This document shows, one piece after another, positions 1 to 8,362 of a DNA stretch of 24,992 nt; the first letter of the stretch is position 1; every line of letters begins with the position of its first letter. Location of the stretch: the NCBI GenBank assembly GCA_021806355.1, contig JAJZXT010000085.1:1-24992 (forward strand), read 5' to 3'. The notes under the pieces are model-generated. The model made no database searches. It was not told the DNA's origin and saw only the letters and a program-made list of their open reading frames with translations. This DNA comes from Thermoplasmata archaeon. GTDB lineage: Archaea > Thermoplasmatota > Thermoplasmata > Thermoplasmatales > Thermoplasmataceae. The position numbers were made by a program, and so were the translations under genes.

Positions 1-179
1 AATGAGGGTAAAAGCAATGCCGTTTCCCTGTATGTCATGCCCTTTCCAGTTTCCGTATACCGACTATTTCGCATATCAAGGAAATGATTCCACACAAACC
101 TGCATGATCCAATATGCTTCTCAATGAGAATCTTCTGATCCTCATTGGGGTACATCCTGAATCTGTAGGCTTTGTACAT
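1..179 (-). CDS. tnpB: TnpB N-terminal fragment (IS200/IS605-type), runs off the window
   Basis: Reading the minus strand from the ATG at 179 gives 59 uninterrupted codons beginning MYKAYRFRMYPNEDQKILIE and continuing with HIGSCRFVWN. This is the usual N-terminal signature of TnpB/OrfB proteins (YRFRLYP..., then a helix and a CRFVYN-like motif). TnpB is an RNA-guided DNA nuclease of IS200/IS605 elements. Only the N-terminus is inside the window and the rest lies beyond position 1, so completeness cannot be judged. A longer ORF overlapping this stretch in another minus-strand frame has no such signature and is a shadow. The GC-rich imperfect hairpin upstream (228-247) fits the left end of the same element. 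Confidence 0.8.
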   Translation of the reverse strand, partial: MYKAYRFRMYPNEDQKILIEKHIGSCRFVWNHFLDMRNSRYTETGKGMTYRETALLLPS

Positions 180-260
180 GCTATTTGTGTAATTGTATCG
201 TGGTTATTACATGTTGTGTTCGCTTTCATCCCACCCCTGAAGAAGTGGGTTTTCCCGCTC
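1..260 (-). mobile_element. Left part of an IS200/IS605-type element
   Basis: The tnpB start (179) is preceded on the minus strand by an imperfect inverted repeat at 228-247 (CCCAC...GTGGG arms with a short mismatch) followed by GGGTTTTCCCGC-like sequence. Subterminal hairpins of this kind are typical of IS200/IS605 ends. The exact outer boundary is not visible and 260 is an estimate. No tnpA is seen. The other end lies outside the window. Confidence 0.5.
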
Positions 261-324
261 ATTATGATAAAAAGGAAGACAAAGACGAACATCGTAAATA
301 TAGTTCGATTTACATTCACAAACC

Positions 325-357
325 TATATATTTTTATTAGATATGTTTTAGAAGGGG
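325..357 (+). promoter_or_regulatory. TATA box and SD-like site of the aminotransferase
   Basis: TATATATT at 325-332 lies 32-39 nt before the ATG at 364, and GAAGGGG at 351-357 sits 6 nt before the start. Together they suggest a short-leader archaeal promoter. The 180-324 stretch otherwise holds only the IS end and no gene. Confidence 0.5.
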
Positions 358-363
358 TTTTTT

Positions 364-1734
364 ATGCAAAAAATAAATGACATTAACGAAGATGTGCCTC
401 AAAGGATCATAATAAAGACAGAACTGCCAGGACCAAACGCGAAAAAAATTATCAGCGATGACGAAAGATTTCTGGCAACGACAACGAAATCTCTTCCTGC
501 TGTTGCTAAGCGAGCAAAGGGTGTGTTTGTGGAAGATGTCGATGAGAATGTATTCATTGATTTCGCTGCCGGAATAAGTGTGAACAACATGGGGCACATT
601 CACCCATATATCACAAAGAAGGTCGAGGAACAGCTTTGGAAGCTATGGCACTTTGCGGGAACCGATTTCTATTACAAGGAACAGGTAGATGCCGGAAGGG
701 CAATAGAAGAAATCACACCCGGAACCTTCAGCAAGAAGGTATTCTTCACCAACAGCGGAACAGAAAGTAATGAGGCGGCAATAAAAGTTGCAAAAATAAA
801 TAAGAAAAAACAGGGTTTTATTGCTTTCATAGGCGGTTTTCACGGAAGAAGCCAGGGTGCATTGTCTTTTACGGCATCAAAGGCCATCCAAAGGAAGGGG
901 TTATTCCCAACCATGCCAGGAGTGGAACATGTTCCATTTCCGAATCCTTACAGGAATGTTTTCAACATTGATGGATACGAGAATCCGGATGAACTGACGG
1001 AACTCACACTTGACTTCATTGAGAAATACACATTCAAAATGTACGCTCCTCCAGAGAATCTTGCAGCCATAATGGTTGAACCCATTCAGGGTGAAGGAGG
1101 TTACATTGTTCCGCCACCAAACTTCCATAAGAAACTTAAGAAACTTGCAGAAGAAAACAACATGCTGTTGATTATGGATGAAGTTCAAAGTGGATTCGGA
1201 AGATCTGGAAAATATTTTGCATCAGAACATTTTGGCGTTGTTCCTGATATAATATCGCTTGCGAAAGCAATCGCAAACGGGATACCCATGGGAGCAACAG
1301 TATTCAGGGCTGATATTGATTTCCCGGAGCAGGGCCTTCATTCGAATACATTTGGGGGAAACGCACTGGCATCCGTTGCATGCGTAGCAACCATAGAGGC
1401 CATGAAGAAGGAAAACGCCGTCGAAAATGCAGCCAAAAGAGGTTTGCACCTGGAAAAGAGATTGATCGAACTGAAAGAAAAATATGATTCTATAGGAGAT
1501 GTAAGAGGCAAGGGACTAATGCTTGCGATAGATTTCGTGAAAGACAGGAGAACAAGGGAACCAGACACAAAACTGAGAAATAAAATTGAGTTTGAATCCT
1601 ACAAGAACGGGGTTCTCCTCCTTTCTACCGGTGAGAGCGCAATAAGAATGATTCCCCCTCTTATAATAACAGACGAGCAGGTAGATATGGGTGTAGAGGC
1701 AATCGAAAGAGCCATAAAGAATTCTCTAAACTGA
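364..1734 (+). CDS. Class-III PLP-dependent aminotransferase (GabT/ArgD-like; archaeal aminotransferase-racemase group)
   Basis: The 456-residue protein is full length for class-III (omega) aminotransferases, which use pyridoxal phosphate to move amino groups between amino acids or amines and oxo acids in the cytoplasm. Visible motifs are the phosphate-binding SGTES (131-135), GGFHGRS near 157-163, the cofactor-ring aspartate D272 in MDEVQSGFGRSG, and the Schiff-base lysine K301 in SLAKAIANG. The overall pattern (VEPIQGEGGYIVPP, HSNTFGGNALA) resembles 4-aminobutyrate aminotransferases. It also resembles the archaeal broad-substrate amino acid racemases of the same fold, and the sequence cannot separate these activities. 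The gene has its own promoter and ends convergently with the resolvase gene, overlapping it by 9 bp. Confidence 0.9.
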   Translation: MQKINDINEDVPQRIIIKTELPGPNAKKIISDDERFLATTTKSLPAVAKRAKGVFVEDVDENVFIDFAAGISVNNMGHIHPYITKKVEEQLWKLWHFAGTDFYYKEQVDAGRAIEEITPGTFSKKVFFTNSGTESNEAAIKVAKINKKKQGFIAFIGGFHGRSQGALSFTASKAIQRKGLFPTMPGVEHVPFPNPYRNVFNIDGYENPDELTELTLDFIEKYTFKMYAPPENLAAIMVEPIQGEGGYIVPPPNFHKKLKKLAEENNMLLIMDEVQSGFGRSGKYFASEHFGVVPDIISLAKAIANGIPMGATVFRADIDFPEQGLHSNTFGGNALASVACVATIEAMKKENAVENAAKRGLHLEKRLIELKEKYDSIGDVRGKGLMLAIDFVKDRRTREPDTKLRNKIEFESYKNGVLLLSTGESAIRMIPPLIITDEQVDMGVEAIERAIKNSLN

Positions 1735-2247
1735 TTGAAGATTCTCCAAAAAGGAAATCATTCTGTGCAGTGGGAGACCATCTTCCCATTGCATTATAAA
1801 ATTATCATTTTTTGTTATTTTTACGTTAGGGATAATTGAGTATAACGATCGGAATCTCCCTCTGGGTTCGCCAGGTATGGAGAACATTTTCCATGGGTCA
1901 TCCTTTGCATTTTTTAACCTGAAAGCATAGATAAGAAATAGGCCTGCACCCTCGCATAACCTGCTCAACTTGATTGCCTGTTCCTGGTTCTTTCCGCTTG
2001 AAGAAGAAAAGGTTAAGTTGCTGCTCGATGAACTCTTTACCTCAATTATCATGGAAATATCGTATCGGATTGCAACTATATCGGCTCCTTTTGATCCTGC
2101 TGACCTCGTTACATAAAATGGAGATTTTATGAGGCTCTCAAGGCTTTCCCGGGATTCATAACCCATTCTGTTGCCAATTTTTTTTATAGAGTCTTTTTTT
2201 CCTGAGAGAATAGATACCAGTTCCCTTTCATAAATGCTTCCATTCAA
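1726..2247 (-). CDS. hjc: Archaeal Holliday junction resolvase (Hjc-like)
   Basis: This 173-residue protein has the Hjc nuclease pattern: YERELV (acidic E7/E9 with R8), then TRSAGSKGADIVAI with D56, then IEVKSS with E69 and K71. Hjc resolves four-way DNA junctions in recombination and fork repair as a homodimer. The family is usually about 120-140 residues; here extra sequence sits between the first motif and the TRSAG motif (roughly residues 11-44), plus a C-terminal tail. A serine-rich run (72-84) follows the EVK motif. The start is ATG at 2247 with an AT-rich TTAATA-like element on the minus strand near 2267-2276, suggesting leaderless transcription. The 3' end overlaps the aminotransferase by 9 bp. 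Function is assigned from motifs only. Confidence 0.8.
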   Translation of the reverse strand: MNGSIYERELVSILSGKKDSIKKIGNRMGYESRESLESLIKSPFYVTRSAGSKGADIVAIRYDISMIIEVKSSSSSNLTFSSSSGKNQEQAIKLSRLCEGAGLFLIYAFRLKNAKDDPWKMFSIPGEPRGRFRSLYSIIPNVKITKNDNFIMQWEDGLPLHRMISFLENLQSV

Positions 2248-2405
2248 TGATCAGAATTTATCCCATCCTATTAATGCCTTTCAAAAGGTTGCCTTGCTTT
2301 CAATCGGTTTTTTATCGTAGCAATGAATCCGGAAAAGAGAGGCGTTAAGAAATACCCACATCTTTTATCATCGGAAAAATCAGGGCACAAAGCAAAATAA
2401 TCAGG

Positions 2406-3593
2406 ATGATGGCATATGCCGATTTCATAAGGGGTATGGGAAGATATCCAACATGGATCATTATTGTAATATATCTCTCACAGGTGAGAAACCTCAGTTA
2501 TATCGAGGTGGGCTTGATTTTCCTGATCTCGTCAGCTATATCCTTCCCAATAAATATCATTGGAGGTACCTTCATTGACAAAGTGGGGAGGAGAGGAGCA
2601 AGCTTAATGGTACCCTTGTTAGTGACAATCCTTTATTTTGCGCTCTTTATTTCAATATTTCTCAATCAGAGCATAATATTGATTCTTATTGAGTTTATTT
2701 CAACAGGAGTCTTGAGTTCAATCCAGTGGGTTGTCATCAATGCTATCGTAACTGACAACACTGAACCGTTTGAAAGACTTGATGCATTTAGTGCGCTCAG
2801 AATCCTTGGAAATTTAGGTATCGGGGCGGGGCTAGTTATGGCAGGATTGATTTCTGCATTTCAATCCTCATATTTCTTCATCGTTCCGGCTTTCGGATCG
2901 CTTATTGAATTCATGATATTCGTAAAATATGTACCGGAATCAAAACCAATCGGTACTGAAAAGCACACAGATACGCACCACAAACTCAAGGTATATGGTG
3001 ATAAACTTCTGATAACCATAACCGTGGTAATGGCAATCTCAATGCTGTTTGCAAACCAATGGGAAACTCCAACCCTGCCTCTTTATTTGACAAGATTTTT
3101 GGGAATCCAGACGACTTTTATAACAGTCCTTTATGCGATTAACACAGCTGTGGTTGTTTTATTTCAATATCGTTTAAATGTGATAGCTGAAAGGATAGGG
3201 TATGTCAGAAGTTTTTCCATTGGCCTATTATTCTACTCCCTATCCTTCATCATCTTTGGATTAACTGCGAATCTGGTGATATTGGCATTTAACGTTGTCA
3301 TATTAACGGTAGGAGAAAGCATGACCAACCCATTCTTCTCTGTCACAATATCCAGGATAGCGCCAAAGGACAGGAGAGGGGAATATTTTGGTTTCACTAC
3401 ATCAATATTTGGCATAATTGGCACTTTTTCACCCTTCATGGGCACTCTTTTCCTCACATTTTTCTTCAACCCTCCAATAGAGATGTGGCTGCTGTTTTCT
3501 CTTGCAACCTTTATCATGGCTATTTTAGCGCTATTAACCAGAGAAAGAATACTTAGCAGGGAAAGGGAGATTGCCGAAGAAACAAGCGAATAA
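2406..3593 (+). CDS. MFS transporter
   Basis: The 395-residue, strongly hydrophobic protein has a length typical of 12-helix major facilitator carriers. The diagnostic motif A between helices 2 and 3 is present as GTFIDKVGRR (54-63). A hydrophilic linker at about 175-200 (SKPIGTEKHTDTHHKLK) separates the two six-helix halves. The substrate cannot be read from sequence. The start is ATG at 2406 (a second ATG follows at 2409); the frame opens from 2349 with no other ordinary start. The next gene, an acyl-CoA ligase, begins about 44 bp downstream on the same strand, so the pair may be cotranscribed and the carrier could move an organic acid, which is inference only. Confidence 0.85.
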   Translation: MMAYADFIRGMGRYPTWIIIVIYLSQVRNLSYIEVGLIFLISSAISFPINIIGGTFIDKVGRRGASLMVPLLVTILYFALFISIFLNQSIILILIEFISTGVLSSIQWVVINAIVTDNTEPFERLDAFSALRILGNLGIGAGLVMAGLISAFQSSYFFIVPAFGSLIEFMIFVKYVPESKPIGTEKHTDTHHKLKVYGDKLLITITVVMAISMLFANQWETPTLPLYLTRFLGIQTTFITVLYAINTAVVVLFQYRLNVIAERIGYVRSFSIGLLFYSLSFIIFGLTANLVILAFNVVILTVGESMTNPFFSVTISRIAPKDRRGEYFGFTTSIFGIIGTFSPFMGTLFLTFFFNPPIEMWLLFSLATFIMAILALLTRERILSREREIAEETSE

Positions 3594-3637
3594 AAACAAA
3601 ATAGAAAATAAATACCAAGAAGATATGATTGATTTGC

Positions 3638-5521
3638 ATGGAAGAAATAGTGTATAAACCTTCACGGGAGGCTCTCGAATCCACAAACATCTACAAGCTC
3701 TCACTGTTGCTGGGCCAGGAGAGCGTTGAAAAATTATATGAATTTGCGGATTTGGAAAGGGAGGCATTCTGGGATGCGGTGGTGAAAGATTGTGGCATTC
3801 AATTCTTTGAACCATACTCCAGGATAATTGACGAATCCGGCGGTAAAGAATGGACTAAGTGGTTTACCGGTGGCAAAATAAACATGGCTTATAACTGCGT
3901 GGAAAAGCACAAAGATTCATCAGCTCCGGCAATAATATGCGAGAATGAGGATGCATCAAGGATATCCATTTCTTACAGGGAGCTCGATGAAAAAACCGGA
4001 AGGATGTCAGCATTCCTAAAAAGCAATGGTGTGGGCAGTGGAGAAAGAATCGGTATTTTTATGCCATTGGCTCCAGAATCCATAGTAGCAATGTATTCAA
4101 TCATAAGGGCAGGCGCCGTTGCTGTTCCAATGTTTTCAGGATATGGGAAAGAGGCAGTTGAAACGAGAGTGAGGGATGCTTCGATAAGATTTCTGTTCAC
4201 CGTCGAGTCATATGTCAGGAAAGGGAAGAAAATTAAGATGGCAGACACCGTAAGAGGAATAACCGGGCTCAAGCTTATTGTAAAGGGAAACCACGAAATT
4301 AACGATATAGACTATGATATGGCTGAGAACTTTGACGGATACCTGTCCTCACAGAAGATGAATAGCGAGGATCCTGCGATTATCCTGTATACCTCAGGGA
4401 CAACAGGAAAACCGAAGGGTACGGTCCATGTCCACGGTGGTGCGACTGTAAACATATTGAAGGAAGTTAAGTATTATTTAGATTTCAAAGAAAGTGATAT
4501 TCTTTACTGGATAACAGATCTTGGCTGGATGATGGGGCCGTGGTCAATAATTGGGGCAAATGGCCTGAAAGGAGCTATATTCCTCTATCCGGGGGCAGTT
4601 GATTTTCCAAACGAGGAGCGGGTTTGGGATATGGTTGAAAGAAACGGGATAAAGATTCTGGGATTATCTCCAACTTTCGTAAGAACTATGAAAGCAAAAG
4701 GGGTCAGGAGGAAATTCGCGCACATAAAGGCTTTTGCCTCCACTGGAGAACCGTGGGACAATGAATCGTGGAAATGGCTCTTTGAGCACTATGGGGGTTC
4801 AAAAGTGCCAATATGCAATATTTCTGGAGGAACCGATATTATCGGATGCTTCCTTGCCTCCACTCCGGCGATGCCATTGAAACCAAGATGTTTATACAGA
4901 GGTTTGGGAATGAATGTTTCAGTCTATGATGAGGAGGGAAAAGATACCTTGAACCAGGTTGGTTATCTCGTCTCAAAATCGCATTGCCCTTCAATGACCA
5001 GAGGCATTCTGGGAAGCGATTCAAGATATCTTGATTCATACTGGTCAAAATTCAAGGGCGTCTGGTATCAGGGTGATTGGGCTGAAATGGATGAAGACGG
5101 ATACTTTTTCCTTTACGGAAGGGCGGACGAGGTAATCAAAGTAGCAGGAAAAAGGGTAGGCCCGAACGAAATAGAAGATTCAGTGAATGCTGTTAATGGC
5201 GTTGTGGAAAGCGCAGCAACCGGTATTCCGGATCCGATAAAGGGGGAAGCAATAGCCATATTCTATACCGGAAAGCCTGATAGTGAAGTGCTGACGGGAA
5301 TAAAATCAAAAGTGGAAATAGATCTGGGGAAATCATTCGGCCCTAAATACATATTTCATCTGGATGCCCTGCCAAAAACCAGGAGCGGAAAGATAATGAG
5401 GAGGGCTATAAGGGATGCGTTCTTGCATAAGGAACAGGGTGATCTTACTGGTATAGATGATCATACCATTCTGGACAAAATCAGGAATCTTAGAGACACC
5501 GAAACCCGGCAAAAGACCTAA
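3638..5521 (+). CDS. AMP-forming acyl-CoA ligase, acetyl-CoA synthetase-like
   Basis: From the ATG at 3638 the protein is 627 residues; an in-frame TTG at 3629 would add three. It belongs to the ANL adenylate-forming superfamily, which activates a carboxylate with ATP to an acyl-AMP and then transfers it to CoA. Visible features are the acetyl-CoA-synthetase N-terminal motif WFTGGKINMAYNCVEKH (about 75-91), the AMP-binding loop YTSGTTGKPKG (251-261), the YQGDWAEMDEDGYFFLYGR hinge region, KVAGKRVGPNEIED, and the C-terminal catalytic lysine K585 in KTRSGKIMRR. Length and the N-terminal motif favour a short-chain (acetate or propionate) ligase over fatty-acid CoA ligases; the exact acid is unknown. 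It follows the MFS gene closely. Confidence 0.88.
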   Translation: MEEIVYKPSREALESTNIYKLSLLLGQESVEKLYEFADLEREAFWDAVVKDCGIQFFEPYSRIIDESGGKEWTKWFTGGKINMAYNCVEKHKDSSAPAIICENEDASRISISYRELDEKTGRMSAFLKSNGVGSGERIGIFMPLAPESIVAMYSIIRAGAVAVPMFSGYGKEAVETRVRDASIRFLFTVESYVRKGKKIKMADTVRGITGLKLIVKGNHEINDIDYDMAENFDGYLSSQKMNSEDPAIILYTSGTTGKPKGTVHVHGGATVNILKEVKYYLDFKESDILYWITDLGWMMGPWSIIGANGLKGAIFLYPGAVDFPNEERVWDMVERNGIKILGLSPTFVRTMKAKGVRRKFAHIKAFASTGEPWDNESWKWLFEHYGGSKVPICNISGGTDIIGCFLASTPAMPLKPRCLYRGLGMNVSVYDEEGKDTLNQVGYLVSKSHCPSMTRGILGSDSRYLDSYWSKFKGVWYQGDWAEMDEDGYFFLYGRADEVIKVAGKRVGPNEIEDSVNAVNGVVESAATGIPDPIKGEAIAIFYTGKPDSEVLTGIKSKVEIDLGKSFGPKYIFHLDALPKTRSGKIMRRAIRDAFLHKEQGDLTGIDDHTILDKIRNLRDTETRQKT

Positions 5522-5837
5522 TACAGACTAGATTACATACATAAATAGATACAAGCAACGCTTTTATACTGATGTTGTTTATTATCTTTGTTGCAGGATG
5601 TATAACAAAAATATCTATCATGAATGTTACGCCTAACTTTGTTCTTCGTTATTTTAATAGGTTTTATTAAAGCGAAAGAACAACATTTTTTTATTTTGTA
5701 GGGCTTTAACATCAAGAGCATTTGACCTATTTACCATCCTGTATACTGTATACATATCGAAATGAGCACTGTCGCGCAGTGTAAATTCTCTCACGCATTA
5801 TTTAACGGAAGTTTTGTTGTATTGGGAGAAGGCATAT
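5522..5837. other. Non-coding gap after the acyl-CoA ligase
   Basis: No credible gene is visible. The stretch is AT-rich and contains two small palindromes, GTATAC-T-GTATAC at 5741-5753 and CACTG-TCGCG-CAGTG at 5767-5781. Neither can be given a role. A 62-codon minus-strand ORF at 5533-5721 has low-complexity composition and no family signature. Confidence 0.5.
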
Positions 5838-6169
5838 GTGAATAAGATCTTCAGCTCAATGGGGAGCCTGAAGGATATTGTTCTGGTGAGGCACAGACGG
5901 TAGTGAAGGGCGAAGGGCTATGGTTTCGTAATGATTCTTTCGTAGCGACTCATTGTGGTTCCTGTAGTTCTCCTGAGGGAATCAGGCGTGAGGGGGTATT
6001 GGGAAAAGTCATAGAAACCCCTCAATTTCATTTCAATGGTGGAGAGAACCGATATAAAGCTTGGAAACGATCGAAGGATATGGCACTTAACCTCTCACTA
6101 ACTTACACCGAAACACTGAAGTGGATGGGTATTTTGAATCTCTTTTTTGAAAAACTTCAGTCATTGTAA
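5838..6169 (+). pseudogene. Possible decayed 3' tail of a transposon gene (tnpB-like), or an orphan ORF
   Basis: One frame is open from just after a stop near 5837 to the TAA at 6167-6169, giving about 109 codons. It lacks a convincing start, although a GTG at 5903 would give 88 residues. It contains GYCSGEAQTV and CGSCSSPEGIRREG. The polar, Gly/Ser/Cys-rich composition resembles the poorly conserved tails that follow the zinc ribbon of TnpB proteins, but the zinc ribbon and RuvC motifs are absent. I do not firmly recognise the family. If it is real coding sequence, it is a remnant without its 5' part. Confidence 0.3.
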
Positions 6170-6199
6170 TGTTTTTACACGTAGTAGAAAAATATATGT

Positions 6200-6227
6200 G
6201 GTTTAACTCCTGCTTTTCAGGTAAACC
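6200..6227 (-). terminator. Bulged hairpin at the end of the membrane protein gene
   Basis: GGTTTA (6200-6205) pairs with TAAACC (6222-6227), and the inner CCTG (6209-6212) pairs with CAGG (6218-6221). The structure straddles the stop codon region of the minus-strand gene ending at 6217. It may end transcription or protect the 3' end; this is only a structural observation. Confidence 0.3.
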
Positions 6228-6594
6228 AAGGATTTAAACCTAATTTTTTTCTTATTCGATGTGCTCTCACTAACTGGAATCCACTCCCAATAAAACTTAA
6301 AATAAATCCTAAATATGCTCCGTATGCGTCAATCCTCTGTATGCCAATTAATCCGGGATTATTGTTATTTAAAAATAGGTAAAGATAAATGATTCCAAAA
6401 GTCTCAATGCCAGCTCCTGCACAGTAAAAATAAAGAACCAATTTGCTCAACCTATTTTTGGGGGAAGGCTCGTCTAGAAATTTTTTAAATCTATCCGTTT
6501 TTGATAGAACTTTCATTGAAAATATCGAATAGATCAACGATATAGAAAAGGAAAAAATTCCGAAATATAATAAAAAAATAATTGAGGGTGTCAA
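6217..6594 (-). CDS. Small multi-pass membrane protein, unknown function
   Basis: The 125-residue protein has about four hydrophobic segments: near residues 3-25, 51-73, and two closely spaced stretches around 80-105. It ends with a basic segment, RAHRIRKKLG. No family is recognised. The start is TTG at 6594, supported by a GAGGT-like SD that overlaps the stop codon of the upstream gene (stop at 6604-6606), so translation is probably coupled. Only 9 bp separate it from the secreted protein gene, so the two form one operon. A small membrane protein directly behind a secreted protein could be an immunity or assembly partner, which is inference. A plain uncharacterised membrane protein is equally possible. 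Confidence 0.65.
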   Translation of the reverse strand: MTPSIIFLLYFGIFSFSISLIYSIFSMKVLSKTDRFKKFLDEPSPKNRLSKLVLYFYCAGAGIETFGIIYLYLFLNNNNPGLIGIQRIDAYGAYLGFILSFIGSGFQLVRAHRIRKKLGLNPWFT

Positions 6595-6603
6595 TTTTGT
6601 ACC

Positions 6604-7818
6604 TCAGTTTGTGTAAAGACCTACCCATTGCCAATTCGATGAGTACTTTGATTGAAAGTTGTGTGCAAATGTAGAGATCCCCGGTGATTCAAATCCACTA
6701 AACGATAGAGGATAGAGTACTTGTTGCCATCCATTGTTATCTACATATACATGGATTCCCCAGCCGTTTCCGGTTAGTCCGCCAATATACCAGTCCCAGA
6801 TGTAATCATTTTGTATTGCTATGGGAAGACAGTTTGAATCCGCACCATATGCGTTACTAATTTCTCCATACGCATAACCTAAGTCTGCTGCGTCATATGC
6901 CAATGTGCTAATACTTACAACTGTTCCTAAATCACCAATTGCACTTGCTGCAAGGCCGATGACTGTTGTCAAAACCGTTGATACAGCTGCACCACCAATA
7001 GAGAATTGAAGGAATGTGTTCTTAAGATTGTAGGCCTCATTATAATTATACCCTACTTCCCATTGTGCATTATACATATAATTTTCATAGATGTAGTCGA
7101 CCTCACCGAAAGTAATTGTTCCAATCCACCAAAAATTATGAGATAGATAATTTATCTGAACCATAACAGTTGGGTCTATTAATTTCATACCACTTGGCGC
7201 TTGAACAATAGTTGCAGTTTCTCTATACTCCGTGCTGTTGATTTTAATAGAATAACCAATTTTTGATACTTTATAAATTTCGTTATTTTGTTTGTAGATT
7301 TTCGAGCTTTCTATGGTTTTATTCCCGTGTTTAATAATAAAATTGTACATTTTCATGGATGGAGGTTTCTGTAGATTAAAACTCTTTTCCTCTGCTGTTA
7401 TAAGTTCTTTTAATTCCATTAAAACAGTAGGGTTATGGCTTACAAATTTATTTATGATATCCATTTTCATATTGTTGTTCATTTTAGAAATAGTTGTTTT
7501 ACCAATATTGATGTGATTAGTCAACACATACAATTCAAAATTCATGTTGAGCGAAGCGCTTAATCTCTCATATGATATTGAGTTTACACTTAAACTTTGA
7601 ATGGGTTCATTTTTATTTTTTAAAATTTTCCCACCCGTTTGAGTTTCTTTGACTGATGCTTTCGCGTTTACACTTAAACTTTGAATGGGTTCATTTTTAT
7701 TTTTTAAAATTTTCCCACCCGTTTGAGTTCCTACAATTGACGATTGCATTGCGATTCCAATAAACAGGATCACTATCAGGATCGCTGTTATCCCTATAAG
7801 TTTGTTTCTTATTTTCAC
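6604..7818 (-). CDS. Predicted secreted or surface protein with duplicated N-terminal segment
   Basis: I place the start at the GTG at 7818 because it gives a textbook signal sequence: basic VKIRNK, then the hydrophobic LIGITAILIVILFIGIA. A TATA-like GATTTAATAG on the minus strand (7839-7848) sits 21-30 nt upstream. The frame stays open to an ATG at 7935, which would give 443 residues with an unlikely double-hydrophobic N-terminus. The mature part begins with two identical 21-residue units (TQTGGKILKNKNEPIQSLSV plus N) separated by seven residues. The C-terminal third has a Gly/Ala-rich hydrophobic helix (GGAAVSTVLTTVIGLAASAI) and a Trp/Tyr/Gly-rich tail with NGWGIHVYVDNNGWQQ. No family is recognised. 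It forms an operon with the membrane protein downstream. Confidence 0.7.
   Translation of the reverse strand: MKIRNKLIGITAILIVILFIGIAMQSSIVGTQTGGKILKNKNEPIQSLSVNAKASVKETQTGGKILKNKNEPIQSLSVNSISYERLSASLNMNFELYVLTNHINIGKTTISKMNNNMKMDIINKFVSHNPTVLMELKELITAEEKSFNLQKPPSMKMYNFIIKHGNKTIESSKIYKQNNEIYKVSKIGYSIKINSTEYRETATIVQAPSGMKLIDPTVMVQINYLSHNFWWIGTITFGEVDYIYENYMYNAQWEVGYNYNEAYNLKNTFLQFSIGGAAVSTVLTTVIGLAASAIGDLGTVVSISTLAYDAADLGYAYGEISNAYGADSNCLPIAIQNDYIWDWYIGGLTGNGWGIHVYVDNNGWQQVLYPLSFSGFESPGISTFAHNFQSKYSSNWQWVGLYTN
7582..7729. repeat. 64-bp exact direct repeat inside the secreted protein gene
   Basis: Positions 7582-7645 and 7666-7729 are identical over 64 bp and offset by 84 bp (28 codons), so the reading frame is preserved. 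The exact identity points to a recent in-frame duplication. The repeated peptide lies just after the signal sequence. Confidence 0.95.
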
Positions 7819-7838
7819 GAATCCCGAATCTCTCTCTC

Positions 7839-7848
7839 TATTAAATCT
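7839..7848 (-). promoter_or_regulatory. TATA box of the secreted protein operon
   Basis: GATTTAATAG on the minus strand lies 21-30 nt before the GTG at 7818, the spacing expected for a leaderless archaeal transcript. It supports the shorter start. Confidence 0.45.
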
Positions 7849-7935
7849 ACCGTGACAGATATTGACATAGTACACTAACAATATAGAAATAAACACATCC
7901 GTGATATGTAATGGTTGAAAATTAGACATTGTCAC

Positions 7936-8159
7936 GTTAAATTATGGCTATCATTAATGGATCGACACAGAGTAGCACGGTGAAATTTCATGTTTCTGGC
8001 AGTTAAGAGTTTCACTGCTTTCACACACTCTAACTCTATAATAATGCTCCCCCATTATAAAGGATCAATTACTGCATACATAATGCGCTCCATAAAAACC
8101 CGGGGTTTTCAGTAAAAAATAATGTAAAATATACTTTTTTAGCAATCATCATAGAAGTG
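7936..8159. other. Intergenic, no gene seen
   Basis: No coding pattern is visible on either strand. The only structure found is a perfect 7-bp inverted repeat around one base (AAAACCC-G-GGGTTTT, 8095-8109), which may be a weak terminator or chance. Confidence 0.5.
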
Positions 8160-8165
8160 CCATAG

Positions 8166-8362
8166 ACATCAAACTATGGCGGCAAAAGGTCGTTAGGTCA
8201 CTTCAGCAAAATTTTTGCTCTGCTGCGTGATATTCAGAGAGTTTTCTGTACACCAGAATTGGTTGTACAAATCGATTAGTTGGAAACTACGTGTTTAGTG
8301 GGGCCAACGAATAACAGTATATAAAAGAGGTCTAGCAGTCTATTGCCGCCATAGACATCAAA
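8166..8362. mobile_element. MITE-like element: 12-bp perfect terminal inverted repeats with 8-bp target duplication
   Basis: The 181-bp core (8174-8354) begins CTATGGCGGCAA and ends with the exact complement TTGCCGCCATAG. It is flanked by ACATCAAA on both sides (8166-8173 and 8355-8362), an 8-bp direct repeat that fits a target-site duplication. It has no ORF of note, so it would depend on a transposase elsewhere. An extra CCATAG lies just before the left duplication (8160-8165), matching the right tip, as if another copy had ended there. Inside, TATATAAAAG at 8319-8328 faces the downstream operon. An alternative reading is a pair of regulatory palindromes. Confidence 0.6.
8319..8328 (+). promoter_or_regulatory. 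Strong TATA box inside the MITE-like element
   Basis: TATATAAAAG would start transcription near 8345-8355, in the right inverted repeat, and read into the downstream genes. A second TATA-like TTTAATA at 8369-8375 is spaced about 28 nt from the ATG at 8403 and would give a leaderless transcript, so the gene may have two promoters. Confidence 0.45.

Noticed and set aside
35..319. 94-codon minus-strand ORF over the left end
   Set aside because: The overlapping frame from 179 carries the TnpB N-terminal signature; this frame does not resemble any protein and is a shadow.
5533..5721. 62-codon minus-strand ORF in the gap after the ligase
   Set aside because: Lys/Tyr/Cys-rich low-complexity translation in AT-rich sequence, with no start context or family signature.
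5767..5781. CACTG-TCGCG-CAGTG palindrome as a regulator site shared with 15352-15401
   Set aside because: Only five-base arms are shared; too short to claim a common site in a window this size.
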